From Galaxea fascicularis (lineage: Eukaryota; Cnidaria; Anthozoa; Scleractinia; Euphylliidae), in assembly GCA_948470475.1 (NCBI GenBank), contig OX419346.1:16132180-16196179 (forward strand): a stretch of DNA of 64,000 nt, written 5' to 3'. The number at the start of each line of letters is the position of its first letter. Position 1 is the stretch's first letter. Below, piece after piece: positions 45,812 to 55,646 of the stretch. The notes beneath the pieces are model-generated. The model was not told the origin of the DNA, searched no databases, and worked only from the letters and a program-made list of their open reading frames with translations. The translations under genes were made by a program, and so were the position numbers.

Positions 45812-47045
45812 CTGTACAGTAAAAATGGAAACATGTATAATTAACTCAATCCTACAGCTGTACACATTATTGCTGTATGTTACAATATTATTTATTGAGC
45901 TTTTGTTCCATAAATTGTACTCTAAGTTTGGCCGGGCTGAAGAACACTGTTTATAAATTATACCCTAATACCAAGGTCTTGGTTGCACATGTTACTACAC
46001 AGGTTTGTTAAATTGAAGTTCTTCTGTCTATAAACCAGTTCTGATAACCAGTCTGTCTGCCAATTGCAAGTAAGCTGTAATTAACCAAACTTGACCTTTT
46101 CATGTCAAATACTCACTCTAAATGCCCTTTATCCCCTGAATTAATTAATTGCCTGCAACTTTGAGCTGCAGATACAGTAGTTTAACAGTAATAGTTAATT
46201 TTTCTCAAACCTGTGACCCACATGCATTCAAGGGTGCAAAGTTACATTGTAATTTAATAAACTGTGAAATTGAGCAATGAGGTCTAGTTAATATGAAGAA
46301 AAAATAAATAAAATCAGGAAAAATAACCTAACACATATAATCCTTAGATGGGTTCATTCACAAACATCACCCAACACAGAGATTATCAGCTTCAGTGGTA
46401 CAGGAATCTAAAACAAGTCCGTGCATGTCATTAATTTTTTACCAAGTCAAGGCTAATTTTCTGATTCAGGAGCTACGTCAAAATACATGCCCAGTATAAA
46501 CTACAGTAAATCTAATACCTCACTTCAGCATGTACAGTTACAGGCTTGATGCAAAATACATGCACAGCCTGAGAGCAACAATTGAACCTTAAAATCCAAA
46601 TTTCTCAAACTAATGGTTCTCCTTTGGACAACAAGCTACAGCTGTACAATGTACATGTAGTTAATAATTATCTCAAAAAATTAATATATTTCTATTTGAT
46701 TATTTTGTGATCTGAAGTACAGATTTTAGTCATGGACTGACTGATGCTGTAAAATCGAGTACAGTGTACACTGTAATTTAATGTGTTGCACTGAGTTCTT
46801 TCCTGCAATTTAAATACACTGTATACTGTAGATGTACTTCACATCAGGTCGAACAATTTTGCTAGTTTTCGGGTGAGGATTAGGGCTGTGATGTCTATCA
46901 TAAGGGGAATGAACCTCATTATCAGTCAACGATGGACATTAATCTTGCATAGGTGTGGTTAACCTGGATCCTTTTATTTTGGAGTTTGTCTGATCAATCC
47001 ATTCAAACACCTTATATACAGTACAGCTCACATATATCCGAACTT
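45812..47045. other. Non-coding interval upstream of the first visible DDX20 exon
   Basis: AT-rich. The ATP-binding exon of DDX20 would be expected here or further right, but no minus-strand SGTGKT-like reading was found. Confidence 0.4.
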
Positions 47046-47155
47046 CGCATACGCGTATCATACGAGCGTATTTTGCGTATACGCTTATGTCAATACGCGC
47101 ACAATGCGCGTATATACGCGGAGATATGCGCGTATATACGCGCGTATATGCCTCT
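47046..47155. repeat. Alternating purine-pyrimidine tract (possible Z-DNA)
   Basis: Dense ACGCGTAT, GCGTATATACGC and CGCGCGTATATGC words form long runs of strict purine-pyrimidine alternation, for example GCGCGTATATACGCGCGTAT at about 47129-47148. Open frames in several directions here are by-products. Confidence 0.7.
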
Positions 47156-47429
47156 TTGTTATGCATTCCCATAAGTTTCTTTATGTGAAGCATTGTTAGT
47201 CAAACAAAGGACATTATATTTCTGGAAATGAAAAAGGTTTAAGGCGAAATTTGCATATTGTTAAAGACATCCTGCCGATCAATGAAAGCTATCATATTTC
47301 CAGTTTTCGATAACTTCGCAAATTCACCGACGAACTACCGTTTATGAACACTTATTGATCTTAAACTACCAAACATGAGAAGAAAATTGAAACAGTCGCT
47401 TGAACGCCCTATTTTAACACGTGAACTTT

Positions 47430-48075
47430 ATGTTTTCACAAATAAATATCTGTGTTTCGGCACGTGTCGGCAAGTCGTTCGCGAAATGTTTATTGTCTGA
47501 ACTATTAAGCGTTCTGAAGATCCTGGTCAAAAAAATGATATCTCCAGTTTTGCTCGGAACAAATCGTTCATTTAAACGGTGAAATAATCCTTCTTTAGTC
47601 AAAGAATTGTTTATCAAAGTATCTATGGCCCGCTGCTAACATTTAGTTATTTTTTTCATCAAGGAAATGTTCTGTGTGTCGGCACGCGTCGGCTGAAGTC
47701 GATTGTGACCTTGCCGAAAAAATGATATCTCCGGTTATGTTTGACACAAATCGTTTATTAAAACGGTAAAATGATCTTTCCCTGGCCAAAGGATTGTTTA
47801 TCAAAGTTTCTATGGCGCGCTGCTCACGTTTAGTTATTTTTTTCTTCAAGGAAAAGTTTTGTGTTAAGCCATTCGTCGGCAAGTTGCTTGTGAGATGTTT
47901 ATTGTTTGAAGCGTTCCGAAGACCTTGTTAAAAAAAAGTATCTCCGGTTATATTTGACTCAAACCGTTCATTCAAACGGTAAAATACTTTTTCCCCGACG
48001 AAAGAATTGTTTATTGAAGTTCCCACAGGTTGTATGGTGCGCCGCTCACATTTTGTTATTTAATTCGCGTCAAAG
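47430..48075. repeat. Three imperfect ~210-bp tandem repeats
   Basis: Each unit carries, in order, a GTCGGCAAGT-like word, a TATCTCCGGTTATGTTTGAC-like word, CAAATCGTTCATT, AAACGGTAAAAT, AAAGAATTGTTTATCAAAGT and a GCGCGCTGCTCACGTTTAGTT-like word. Starts are near 47440, 47650 and 47850. They may be the 3' non-coding repeats of the adjacent retroelement. That link is speculative. Confidence 0.7.
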
Positions 48076-48336
48076 AAAAGTTATCTTTCGGTTGTGTTTG
48101 CTGCATGAAGATGGGATTGTTGAAGCGTGAATCTGTATCCTGTATCCTTAAAAGCTTCTCTGACCAGTGCCTCCTTTTTAGGCTTTGCGATGATCCAGCA
48201 CTTTTTAGCGTTTGGAAAGTAACCGATGTCCGGACCGAGTGTATTGAGACCATCCCACCATTGCTTGCCTTCGAAGATAGTGCCGGCTGCACTAGCGTCA
48301 TCTGCAAACCAGCATTGCTTTGCAAATGAAAAGGCC

Positions 48337-51147
48337 GGTATCCGGTCACTTCGTTCCATGGTCAGATCGTTCCAAGTCAGATCGTTCCACAATATAGTCA
48401 GGTCGTTCCAAATTAAAAGTCAGATCGTTCCACGATATAGTCGGATCGTTCCACGAAAAAGTCAGATCTATATTAACGATATAGAATGTTTACACGTTCA
48501 GATCGATTCATGTTCATGTGGGTTTACCGTCAGTTGAAAGACAATGTCCATCAGTTTATTTATATTCGTTCATACCAATCTGCGCTAGTAGCTGACAGCA
48601 AAACCAATTTGTTGTGGTTTGACGCATGTTTACAGCAACAGCTTTTAACTCGACTGAAATAAATTCGACGTTTGAAACGACTGCTTTAGTCGTGCCACAG
48701 TCGGGTCGAATTCAATTTAGTTCCACACGGCAGTGGCGCGACGTTTGAAACAGGCCTAATTCGACTCAAGCAACACCCGCCTATTTTTTAGTAAGACCCA
48801 CGCGCAAAGTGAGAACTTATGTTAATTCGAGGTGAGAATTTTAAGTCATTGTGCGTCGAACAGGTTTACCGTCAAATGAAAGACTCATCAAGAATTCTAC
48901 GTCCATGTTTGTTCGTTTATATTTTAGGCGTTTATATTCGTTCATACCAATCTGAAAAATACACAAAGTCCTTAAATATAAATTGACTTTAAGGAACCCC
49001 TTAACGCCTAACGTACTGGTAACTGTTTTATGCTCAACCAACATCCGCCTTTTTTTTTTTTACAAGACCCACACGCAAAGTGTGAACTTATGTTAATTCG
49101 AGGTGAGAACAGCTTTAATAAGTCATTGTGTGCCAAAAAAGATTCATCCAATCAAATAGCGTGATTTCTTCCTCGTGAAACTTTTGATCCAACGTGTGTA
49201 TATAAAAAGGGCACTTTTTTTCGGGTATTCATATCGCAACAGCATTCGCTAATCAAGTTCATTCGAGTTATCCAGTTATCGCTATCTAGTTACCATGTCT
49301 GCGTGCGCGTGCATTTCATGTCAGCTGATTGTCCGTCCACGTCAAGAGGGTGTCCAATGTGATGGCTGCCTTCGTTGGCAACACCGAACCTGTGGCACAG
49401 GAATAACCCAATCGGATTACCGCACTGCAGTAAAAAACGGTGGTTCCATCGACTGGCGCTGTTCAGCGTGCGAGCTCGTCCCTCTTGCTGAAAGCACTCC
49501 ACTTCTCTTTGACAACTTCCACTCCACTGTCTACGATCCACCTGTTTCTGATCAATCTGACCTACCTGCCTTCGATCTATCACCAATCTGTCAGCCAGTA
49601 ATCCATCAACCTGTTGACGATCCCGCCCTGGATGAGTCGTCCATTGCTGAACCGTCCGCTAGAGAGGATGATACACCGTTTGCAGTCACCTTCCAGATTA
49701 TCAGCGACTCCACATCGAAGGGCAAACCGAAGTTGATAGACAGCCGTGGATACAGCTATGGCGTTAAACGTCGTCGAGCCAATGGTACTGATTGGGTGTG
49801 CACTATAAGACCCAAGGTAAACATAATTTTATTGGCTACAAAGACTATTATATAATTATCTTAAATTAAGGCAAGGACTAAGTGTCTTTTTTCCCTCCTT
49901 TACTAGGTCAACCCATGTAGAGCCAGTGTGATAGAGCGCGCCAGCCGTGTTTTCCAGCTCGGTACAAACACCCACAATCACCCTGCAGAAGTTGGTATGT
50001 TGATGGCACCTTTAAGCTCTGTAGACATCCTTTCACCCAGCTGTTATCAGTTAATGCCTTTGTCAGGCATGACGACCACGCCAAACAAGTTCCTCTCCTG
50101 TTCGTGCTCATGTCTGGTCGAAAAAAGAGCGACTACCGTAAAGTCTTCAGGCACCTTCTTGAAATCCTCCCTTCAGCGCCAGCCGTACAGCAAGTCACCT
50201 TAGACTTCGAAAGAGCAGTCTGGAGAGCACTACGAGACGTCATCCCACAGGCAGTACTTCAGGGCTGTGTGTTCCACTGGACACAGGCGAACACAGGAGA
50301 AAGGTGAGATGATGTTCAATAAAAAATTTCGCGTCACAAATCAAATCACATGACATCCGTTTAAAATAAATCCAATCGTCTAATTATCTGATTTAGTCAT
50401 TCCTGAAATCAAAAATAAAAAATTTCTCGTCACAAATCAAATCACATGACATCCGTTTAAAATAAATCAAATCGTTTAATTATCTAATTTAGTCATTCCT
50501 TAAATCAGAAATATAAAATTGAAACATATTTCCCTATGTTTTCTACTAGGTACAGGAACTCACCGCCCTGCAGATCCGTCTTGTTTCTGACAAGAAGCTC
50601 AAGCGCATACAGCGTCTCAAGTAGCGTCAGTTGCAGTCGAAGTTGTTTGGTTTGTGGGAGGAATTTGAAGGAAGTGAACGATCGGCAAAGCAGCTGCTGA
50701 AAGCGTGCTCCTACCTCGATGGACCGAGGGGAGACTACTAAATAAGAATAAGACTGCAACATTAACACCAACAAACGGCTCCTTTAGTCCGAGCCACCAA
50801 ATATATGAAAGCAATGACCAATACGAACAACGAGATAAACATTACTTTGCGATTAGAGAAAACATTATAGGGGGATAAGGCACATAAGAGAAAGTGAGAC
50901 TGGGTACGAGACTGGGGGGTGTTTTGTGCTAAACCTGGGACTGGGTTCTAAGTCTCATCGGTAACCACAGTAAACTCGTTTTGTCCCCTTACTTTATTAC
51001 ACAGGACAGTTTTCTTTTACTATTTATAAGTGGAACGATCCGACTATATCGTGGAACGATCTGACTTTTAATGTGGAACGACCTGACTATATTGTGGAAC
51101 GATCTGACTTGGAACGATCTGACCGTGGAACGAAGTAACCGTAAACC
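48337..51147 (+). mobile_element. MULE DNA transposon, copy 2
   Basis: 2811-bp element with inverted ends GGTATCCGGTCACTTCGTTCC and (complement) GGTTTACGGTTACTTCGTTCC. It is flanked by a perfect 9-bp duplication GAAAAGGCC (48328-48336 and 51148-51156). Nine bases is the classic Mutator-like target duplication. It sits inside the RT pseudogene, whose reading resumes on each side. Six CGTTCCA iterons are counted at the left end. Confidence 0.93.
49295..50624 (+). pseudogene. PHD-FLYWCH-MULE transposase, internally deleted (copy 2)
   Basis: Exon 1 (49295-49816, 174 codons) has a PHD-type C4HC3 finger at C6, C9, C22, C25, H30, C33, C56, C59 and then the first part of a FLYWCH finger ([12 protein letters not shown]...WVC). 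Donor GTAAAC and acceptor TACTAG lead to 49907, completing the finger with NPCRASV and THNHP. Near 49990 the frame jumps directly to [17 protein letters not shown], which belongs to the MULE catalytic domain. The intervening region is missing and the frame shifts. The domain then continues [42 protein letters not shown] short last exon at 50550-50624 reads VQELTALQI and ends in TAG. The deletion makes it non-autonomous; mobilisation by an intact relative is likely. Confidence 0.78.
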
Positions 51148-51849
51148 GAAAAGGCCTGTAAACTAGTCAACAAAGGCTGAATGCTGAGAGCATATAGTGC
51201 CATAGCGAGTGGGTCGCCTTGAGTTGTTCCCTCGGCTGATGTTATCTCTTTGCCACCAGCGATAAATAACCGGGCGGGATGACGATAGGTGTTTATAGCG
51301 TAAGCTGCAAGAACCGGACAGAGAACACGGACATTGCAATTGTGTAGAGCCGCTGCCCTGTTAAGGGCATAATGCATTGGACGCATCTATCAACAGAACC
51401 GCGTCGGTGTCATCTACTTCGAAGATTCTATACATAGCGTGTATTGCAGCCTCGCTCACTGATTTCTGTCCCGCACATAATTGTAACGAGCCACTTGCCT
51501 CAACAACATCCCGCTTGGCTATGTTCATAACACACTTCCCGCAAATCCTCCTGATCACCTCTCCTACTCCTATTGGCCTCACAGCACCCTCTCCTTTATC
51601 TAGAGGGATGAGGCGACTCGCTACTAATGGCTCTATGGTGGAAGGATCAATATATTGAGTACATAGAGTCTTCGCCATTGTAGCTATCGCCTCACACAGC
51701 TTCGTCGATGACTGTTTAAACGATTTCAAGCTAACATTCGTCTGAAGCCATTCGCGTCAACACCACAGGGGCCCCCAGACCCTTTTGTTCTTAAAGCAGC
51801 TTGTCTAACCATTTCACCATTGATCCCAGAGTAAACTGATTCTGGAAAC

Positions 51850-52677
51850 TGTCATAAAAAAATTCTTTTTTTCTGTTTTCCCAGTTGTATGGTTTGTTTG
51901 TTGGTGTTGATTGTTTGGTGTCAATGTATCCTAGTAGTAAACACTGTAATTAGTACAAGAAGAATAGCGTGTAAGTTTATTTGTTCATAAAGTGTTGATT
52001 TAGTATAGAGTGTTGTAAATGTAGAACTGTTAAAACAATAAGTGTGTAAGCTAGATGTTAGTAGAATTAATTATTGTAAATCAATATTCAACATATAAAT
52101 GGAGCAAGGCGTGGTAAACGGTTGTTAGAAAACGTACAGTTGAGGGAAGGCGAACGAAGGAACGAAGGAAGACAGAGTTCAAGAGAAAGGTGTGGGCAGA
52201 ATCGCTCAAATGTTCATTGCTGAAAGTCTTTAGTGAACTCCAAACCGTTAACAAGACAAAACCCCTTTGTCTGCGGAGGAGCAAAGTGGAGAGAGATTTT
52301 ACGGTAAAGGAAAGCGGCCGAGAAGCTGATCGCCAGAGTTGGCAAACTGTGAACGGAAAGTAGTCCAAGAAAGTATCAAGGCGCCGAAGAGTAGAAGGTC
52401 GGAGAAGCTGATTGTCGTGGAGTTGGTTTTGTTGGAAAGAAAGAAGGAACTGAACTGTAAATAACCGTAAATAATTGTAAATAATTGTAAATACTCGTAA
52501 ACAGTAAGTTAGTTAAGTAAGATTAGTTTTATTTGTGTTCGTTCGTTTCATGTCAATATCGTAATTAAATTCATTAGTTGTTTTTTTTTAAGAAGTCTGT
52601 GCTAATTGTGCCGTATGTTAGTTCTATTTTGTTTTATTTTGTTACTTTCGTCTTCGGCCATTGGGACCCACGTCACA
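51850..52677 (+). mobile_element. Solo LTR, 828 bp
   Basis: Begins TGTCATAAAA, ends GACCCACGTCACA, and is flanked by the perfect 5-bp duplication GAAAC (51845-51849 and 52678-52682). TG...CA ends with a five-base duplication are the hallmark of LTR retroelements. A TATAAAT box at about 52096 and AT-rich sequence near 52560 fit an internal promoter and polyadenylation region. Removing it restores the RT frame (GPIDDEF joined to PESVYSG). No internal element genes remain, so it arose by recombination between two LTRs. Confidence 0.85.
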
Positions 52678-52796
52678 GAAACTCATCATCAATCGGCCCA
52701 AATAGAAGTGAGCCCAATTTAGCTGGTTGAAGACTTAGGTGTTTTAGCTGTAGTTGCACCATGACTTCATCGGTCAGCGGTAGTACGCCACCGCTG

Positions 52797-52851
52797 GTAA
52801 TAATAATAATAATAATAATAATAACAATAATAATAATAATAATAATAATAA
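52797..52851. repeat. TAA microsatellite
   Basis: Run of TAA triplets with one interruption (AACAATAA), exactly at the 5' truncation of the RT pseudogene. Microsatellites commonly seed or flank truncated retroelements. Confidence 0.9.
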
Positions 52852-53258
52852 CTTGAGACAGCAAAAAAAGAAAAGCAGTCACAAATTGTTGGCGTACTTA
52901 CCGTACGTTCAAGGATTCTTGTGCTCGCATCGTAAATGAAAATGTACCAGCCTTTTAATCTTCAGTCTTCTAAAATCCCAGTGATAGTAACCGTTTAGTC
53001 ATTAGCCGTTATCGGCAATTAACCGTACAATTCTGAAAATAAGCCCAGCCGCATTCCTCCGGCCGAGTCCTGTTAATGCGGGCGATTGACCTTCAAACAT
53101 GAGAACCTTGACCATATCCGATCAAGCCACTTTTTAGCATTTAGCGGCCTGTTTTGGAAAATAACCCAGCATATGAAAGTTCAGCCTATAGCAGACTGAT
53201 CGTTTATGAACATCTCAAGCTAAGTGTTTCGCAGTCTCAACCTGGTGTCTCTACAAAT
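52852..53258. other. Upstream region of tandem gene A
   Basis: Leads into the ATG at 53259. It shares words with the region before gene B (62500-62605), such as CCCAGCAT and CTCAACCTGGTGTCTC versus TCAAACTGGTATCTCG. This supports duplication of promoter and first exons together. Confidence 0.4.
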
Positions 53259-53462
53259 ATGTCTACAGAACGCAAGGTGCGTTTGTTTTATTTCTCGACT
53301 TTTATTATTATTGGATTATAAGTATAACTTATCTCCCTTCCGCAGAGTTTTTTGTCAAACCCAACCCTTTTATTGGTTCTTATGAGTCATTGTTTATCGT
53401 ATTTCAGGCAGAAAACACGACTATCAACACGGAAGGACAGCCGAAAGCAAGTCATGAAAAGG
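53259..53462 (+). CDS. Small tandem-family gene A, exons 1-2
   Basis: Exon 1 53259-53276 (MSTERK, then donor GTGCGT). Exon 2 53408-53462 after acceptor TTTCAG encodes AENTTINTEGQPKASHEK plus one base before donor GTAAGA. A paralogous pair with the same exon lengths (18 and 55 bp) and phases is at 62606-62784. Candidate third exons at 54968 and 58441 begin in the matching phase. Function unknown; the visible part is polar and has no signal peptide. Confidence 0.45.
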
Positions 53463-54395
53463 GTAAGAACGCCATAAATTTAACAAAGTATCTGAATAAA
53501 GATAAAAAACGAAAAGAACAGTTCATGAATTTCAGGTTAGAAAATACTTCAAACCTGCCTTTGTTCTCGTTTTCTTGGCTTATGCACATGACTTATATCG
53601 AGTATTAGGGTTCGTAGTACTACTACTATTGGGAATCAGACGAAAGTTCTTTACGATATCTGCTCTGTTTGAGCTCTGCCGCCTGTTATGCTATGTTAGT
53701 GCAATTTAATGTATCGATATAATCATCCTGCTGCAGTTTAGGATGTAGTGACTACAACAATCTAAACTAGAAACATGCACCACAAATAACAGACTGTGAA
53801 AGTGTTTCCTTATTTGAAAAACTGTTTGGTTTATTTTCATGTTCTGTTTCCAATTTCCGGAAAAAATACCAACTTTTAGCGCAGTTGCGTAACTATTCAA
53901 CGCCTTTATTTGTGTTTACCTTTGTTTTATTACGTAACGCGTAACGCTCACACCTCATTATGTATGTAAATAATTTTCGTTATTACGTCATTGTTCTTAA
54001 AAGCCACTCTTTTTTTGTATAGGTTTTTCATTCCGCCCGGTTGTTCATAGTGTAAAGTCAGGTTGTCTAGTTTCATGTTTTTTCGGCTGCTCGTAGTTTT
54101 TTTGTGTTGTACGTAAAGTCACCGATTAGATACGTTTGCATTTTAGCCGCATGTTTCCTGTATTGTTTCAAGCTTTCTGTCGTCTTATCCTTAATATATT
54201 TTTGTAATGTTTTCCTCTATAAGAACCGTTCTGGGACGGGGTTTGTTTAACGTACGGGACGAGTGTCAAGGTGACCTGAGTAAACGTAGAGTGCTGAGTT
54301 CTACAGCGGCTACACCAACTTTGGACTGACCTTTCAGTACTGCATGATGGGGCCTTGTGCAAACCATTTCCTTATGATCGCTAAGAAATGTTACT
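53463..54395. other. Non-coding interval in tandem gene A
   Basis: Probable intron sequence between exon 2 and later exons. No feature recognised. Confidence 0.35.
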
Positions 54396-54617
54396 AGGGA
54401 GCTTAAGCACGAGCGTTTTTGAGACGCGGACGGCAACCGGAAGTGAATATTTCGCACCCCAGCATAGTGGTCTCAACCAGACTTTTAAACGTAGGGTCTC
54501 TAATAGTGAAAAGATACTTAACGATATAAATATAGTTGTGTGAAGACAAGTTAAAAGGGAAAACATCTCACTTCCGGTTGCCGTTCGCGTCTCAAAAACG
54601 CGCGTGCTTAAGCTCCC
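54396..54617. mobile_element. 222-bp MITE
   Basis: Inverted ends GGGAGCTTAAGCACGAGCGT and complement, extending through GAGACGCGGACGGCAACCGG for over 45 bp with few mismatches. TA lies on both sides (TACTA before, TACTG after), so a TA or slightly longer duplication is possible. No coding capacity. Confidence 0.8.
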
Positions 54618-54621
54618 TACT

Positions 54622-54664
54622 GAGGGGGTTGGGGCGGGGAGGGGGGGTGGGGGAGGGTAGGGGA
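54622..54664 (+). other. G-quadruplex-prone tract
   Basis: Eight or so consecutive G runs of 3-8 bases separated by one or two bases (GGGGGTTGGGGCGGGGAGGG and onward), immediately beside the MITE's right end. Confidence 0.8.
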
Positions 54665-54967
54665 AATTACATAAAGGAAAACCAATAGTTTAAACCTTAA
54701 TTAAGAAATCATACCTCCTTTCAATTGTGTTAGAAGACAGAAAATAGGCAGAATGTTTTAGTCTTTGTATTTTTTTAATGATGCTTCTTTGATATTTGTC
54801 CCTGCAATTGTCTATTGCTATTATATTGACCTATTTTTATTTTGTCTACACGAACTACAATCCGACCTTTGCCTTAGCAGAGGCTACCTCCGTTCTAGTC
54901 AGGACAAACTTGTAACTACACTTAAGAGTTTATTCTGTTGTTCCTCTCATCTCGCGCATGTTTCCAG

Positions 54968-55046
54968 ATGCTGTACCGAGGTCGTCCAACGTACAAAATG
55001 TTCCTGTTGCGTTTTTCCTGCCGGAGAAAACAAAATCGACAAAACA
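54968..55046 (+). CDS. Candidate exon 3 of the tandem family (first copy)
   Basis: After acceptor TTTCCAG, in phase with the G left by exon 2, it reads DAVPRSSNVQNVPVAFFLPE then KTKSTK. It parallels the exon at 58441 (DRASKALGVPEKVPVAFLLL). No clear donor is visible before the frame runs on into a stop, so this copy may be decayed. The end coordinate is approximate. Confidence 0.35.
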
Positions 55047-55484
55047 TTTTTTTCACCCCCTATCGGTGTTCACTAGGTTTGCCTCTACTCAGGCCAAATT
55101 TGGATTATAGCTTATGTAGACAAAATAAAAATAGCTTAAAGCGGCTACAAATGATAATTACAGTGACAAATATAGAAATAGCAACAAAAGATGAAGACAT
55201 TCTGTTTAAGCTATTGTTTTTCCTTCATGTAAACACTCCCCCCTCCCACCAACCAAAAACAAAAAACAAACAAACAAACAAACAAACAAAGAATGTAACT
55301 CTGTTCTAACAAAGGTTTGTCACTGGCACGCTCCACCCATGCAGTACTGACGGGTCCAAAGGTGGTATTTTTCATTGAAGACAGAAAAAAATAATAGAAA
55401 AAATAAACAAACTGTTTTTCTTTCGGTGATTGTTCCTAATTTAGGTTGTATCGTTCCCCCGATCATGTTGTTCGTAAAGTTCCT

Positions 55485-55646
55485 TCAAGGATCTTCTTGC
55501 CTCCTGCTTAAAATGTGTGACATTTTCTTCCAGGGCACTGCAAAGGAACTGACAGTTAACTCGATAGCTTTGTTTTCCAGGTCCCCTTCATCATCACTGG
55601 AATCTTGCAGCTCTTTAGTGTCGCTGCTAGTGTCAACAACAACGTC
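55485..55646 (-). CDS. Possible terminal exon, minus strand
   Basis: After acceptor CCACAG, 53 codons in phase 0 read an acidic segment (SDTKELQDSSDDEGDLENK) then AIELTVSSFAVPWKKM and end in TGA. The composition looks like a real C-terminal tail. No upstream exon is identified, so this is tentative. Confidence 0.25.
   Translation of the reverse strand, partial: DVVVDTSSDTKELQDSSDDEGDLENKAIELTVSSFAVPWKKMSHILSRRQEDP

Larger units (their letters stand above)
48081..52796 (-). pseudogene. Non-LTR-type reverse transcriptase, broken by two insertions
   Basis: Minus-strand coding survives in three parts. 52796-52683 has [18 protein letters not shown] and [12 protein letters not shown]. 51849-51157 has [67 protein letters not shown]. 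48336-48081 has AKQCWFADDASAAGT and GPDIGYFPNAKKCWI. These are RT blocks including the F/W-ADD catalytic core and TTQGDPLA. A solo LTR (51850-52677) and MULE copy 2 (48337-51147) separate the parts. Extra frameshifts lie near 51728 and 51375. The 5' side is cut at a TAA microsatellite and the 3' side loses homology after AFKDT. This RT style is common in cnidarian genomes; clade is not assigned. Confidence 0.8.

Noticed and set aside
46953..47193. Overlapping frames on both strands
   Set aside because: Caused by the symmetric alternating purine-pyrimidine tract.
52673..52882. Membrane protein with a poly-Ile stretch
   Set aside because: The Ile run is the TAA microsatellite read on the minus strand, joined to the start of the RT pseudogene.
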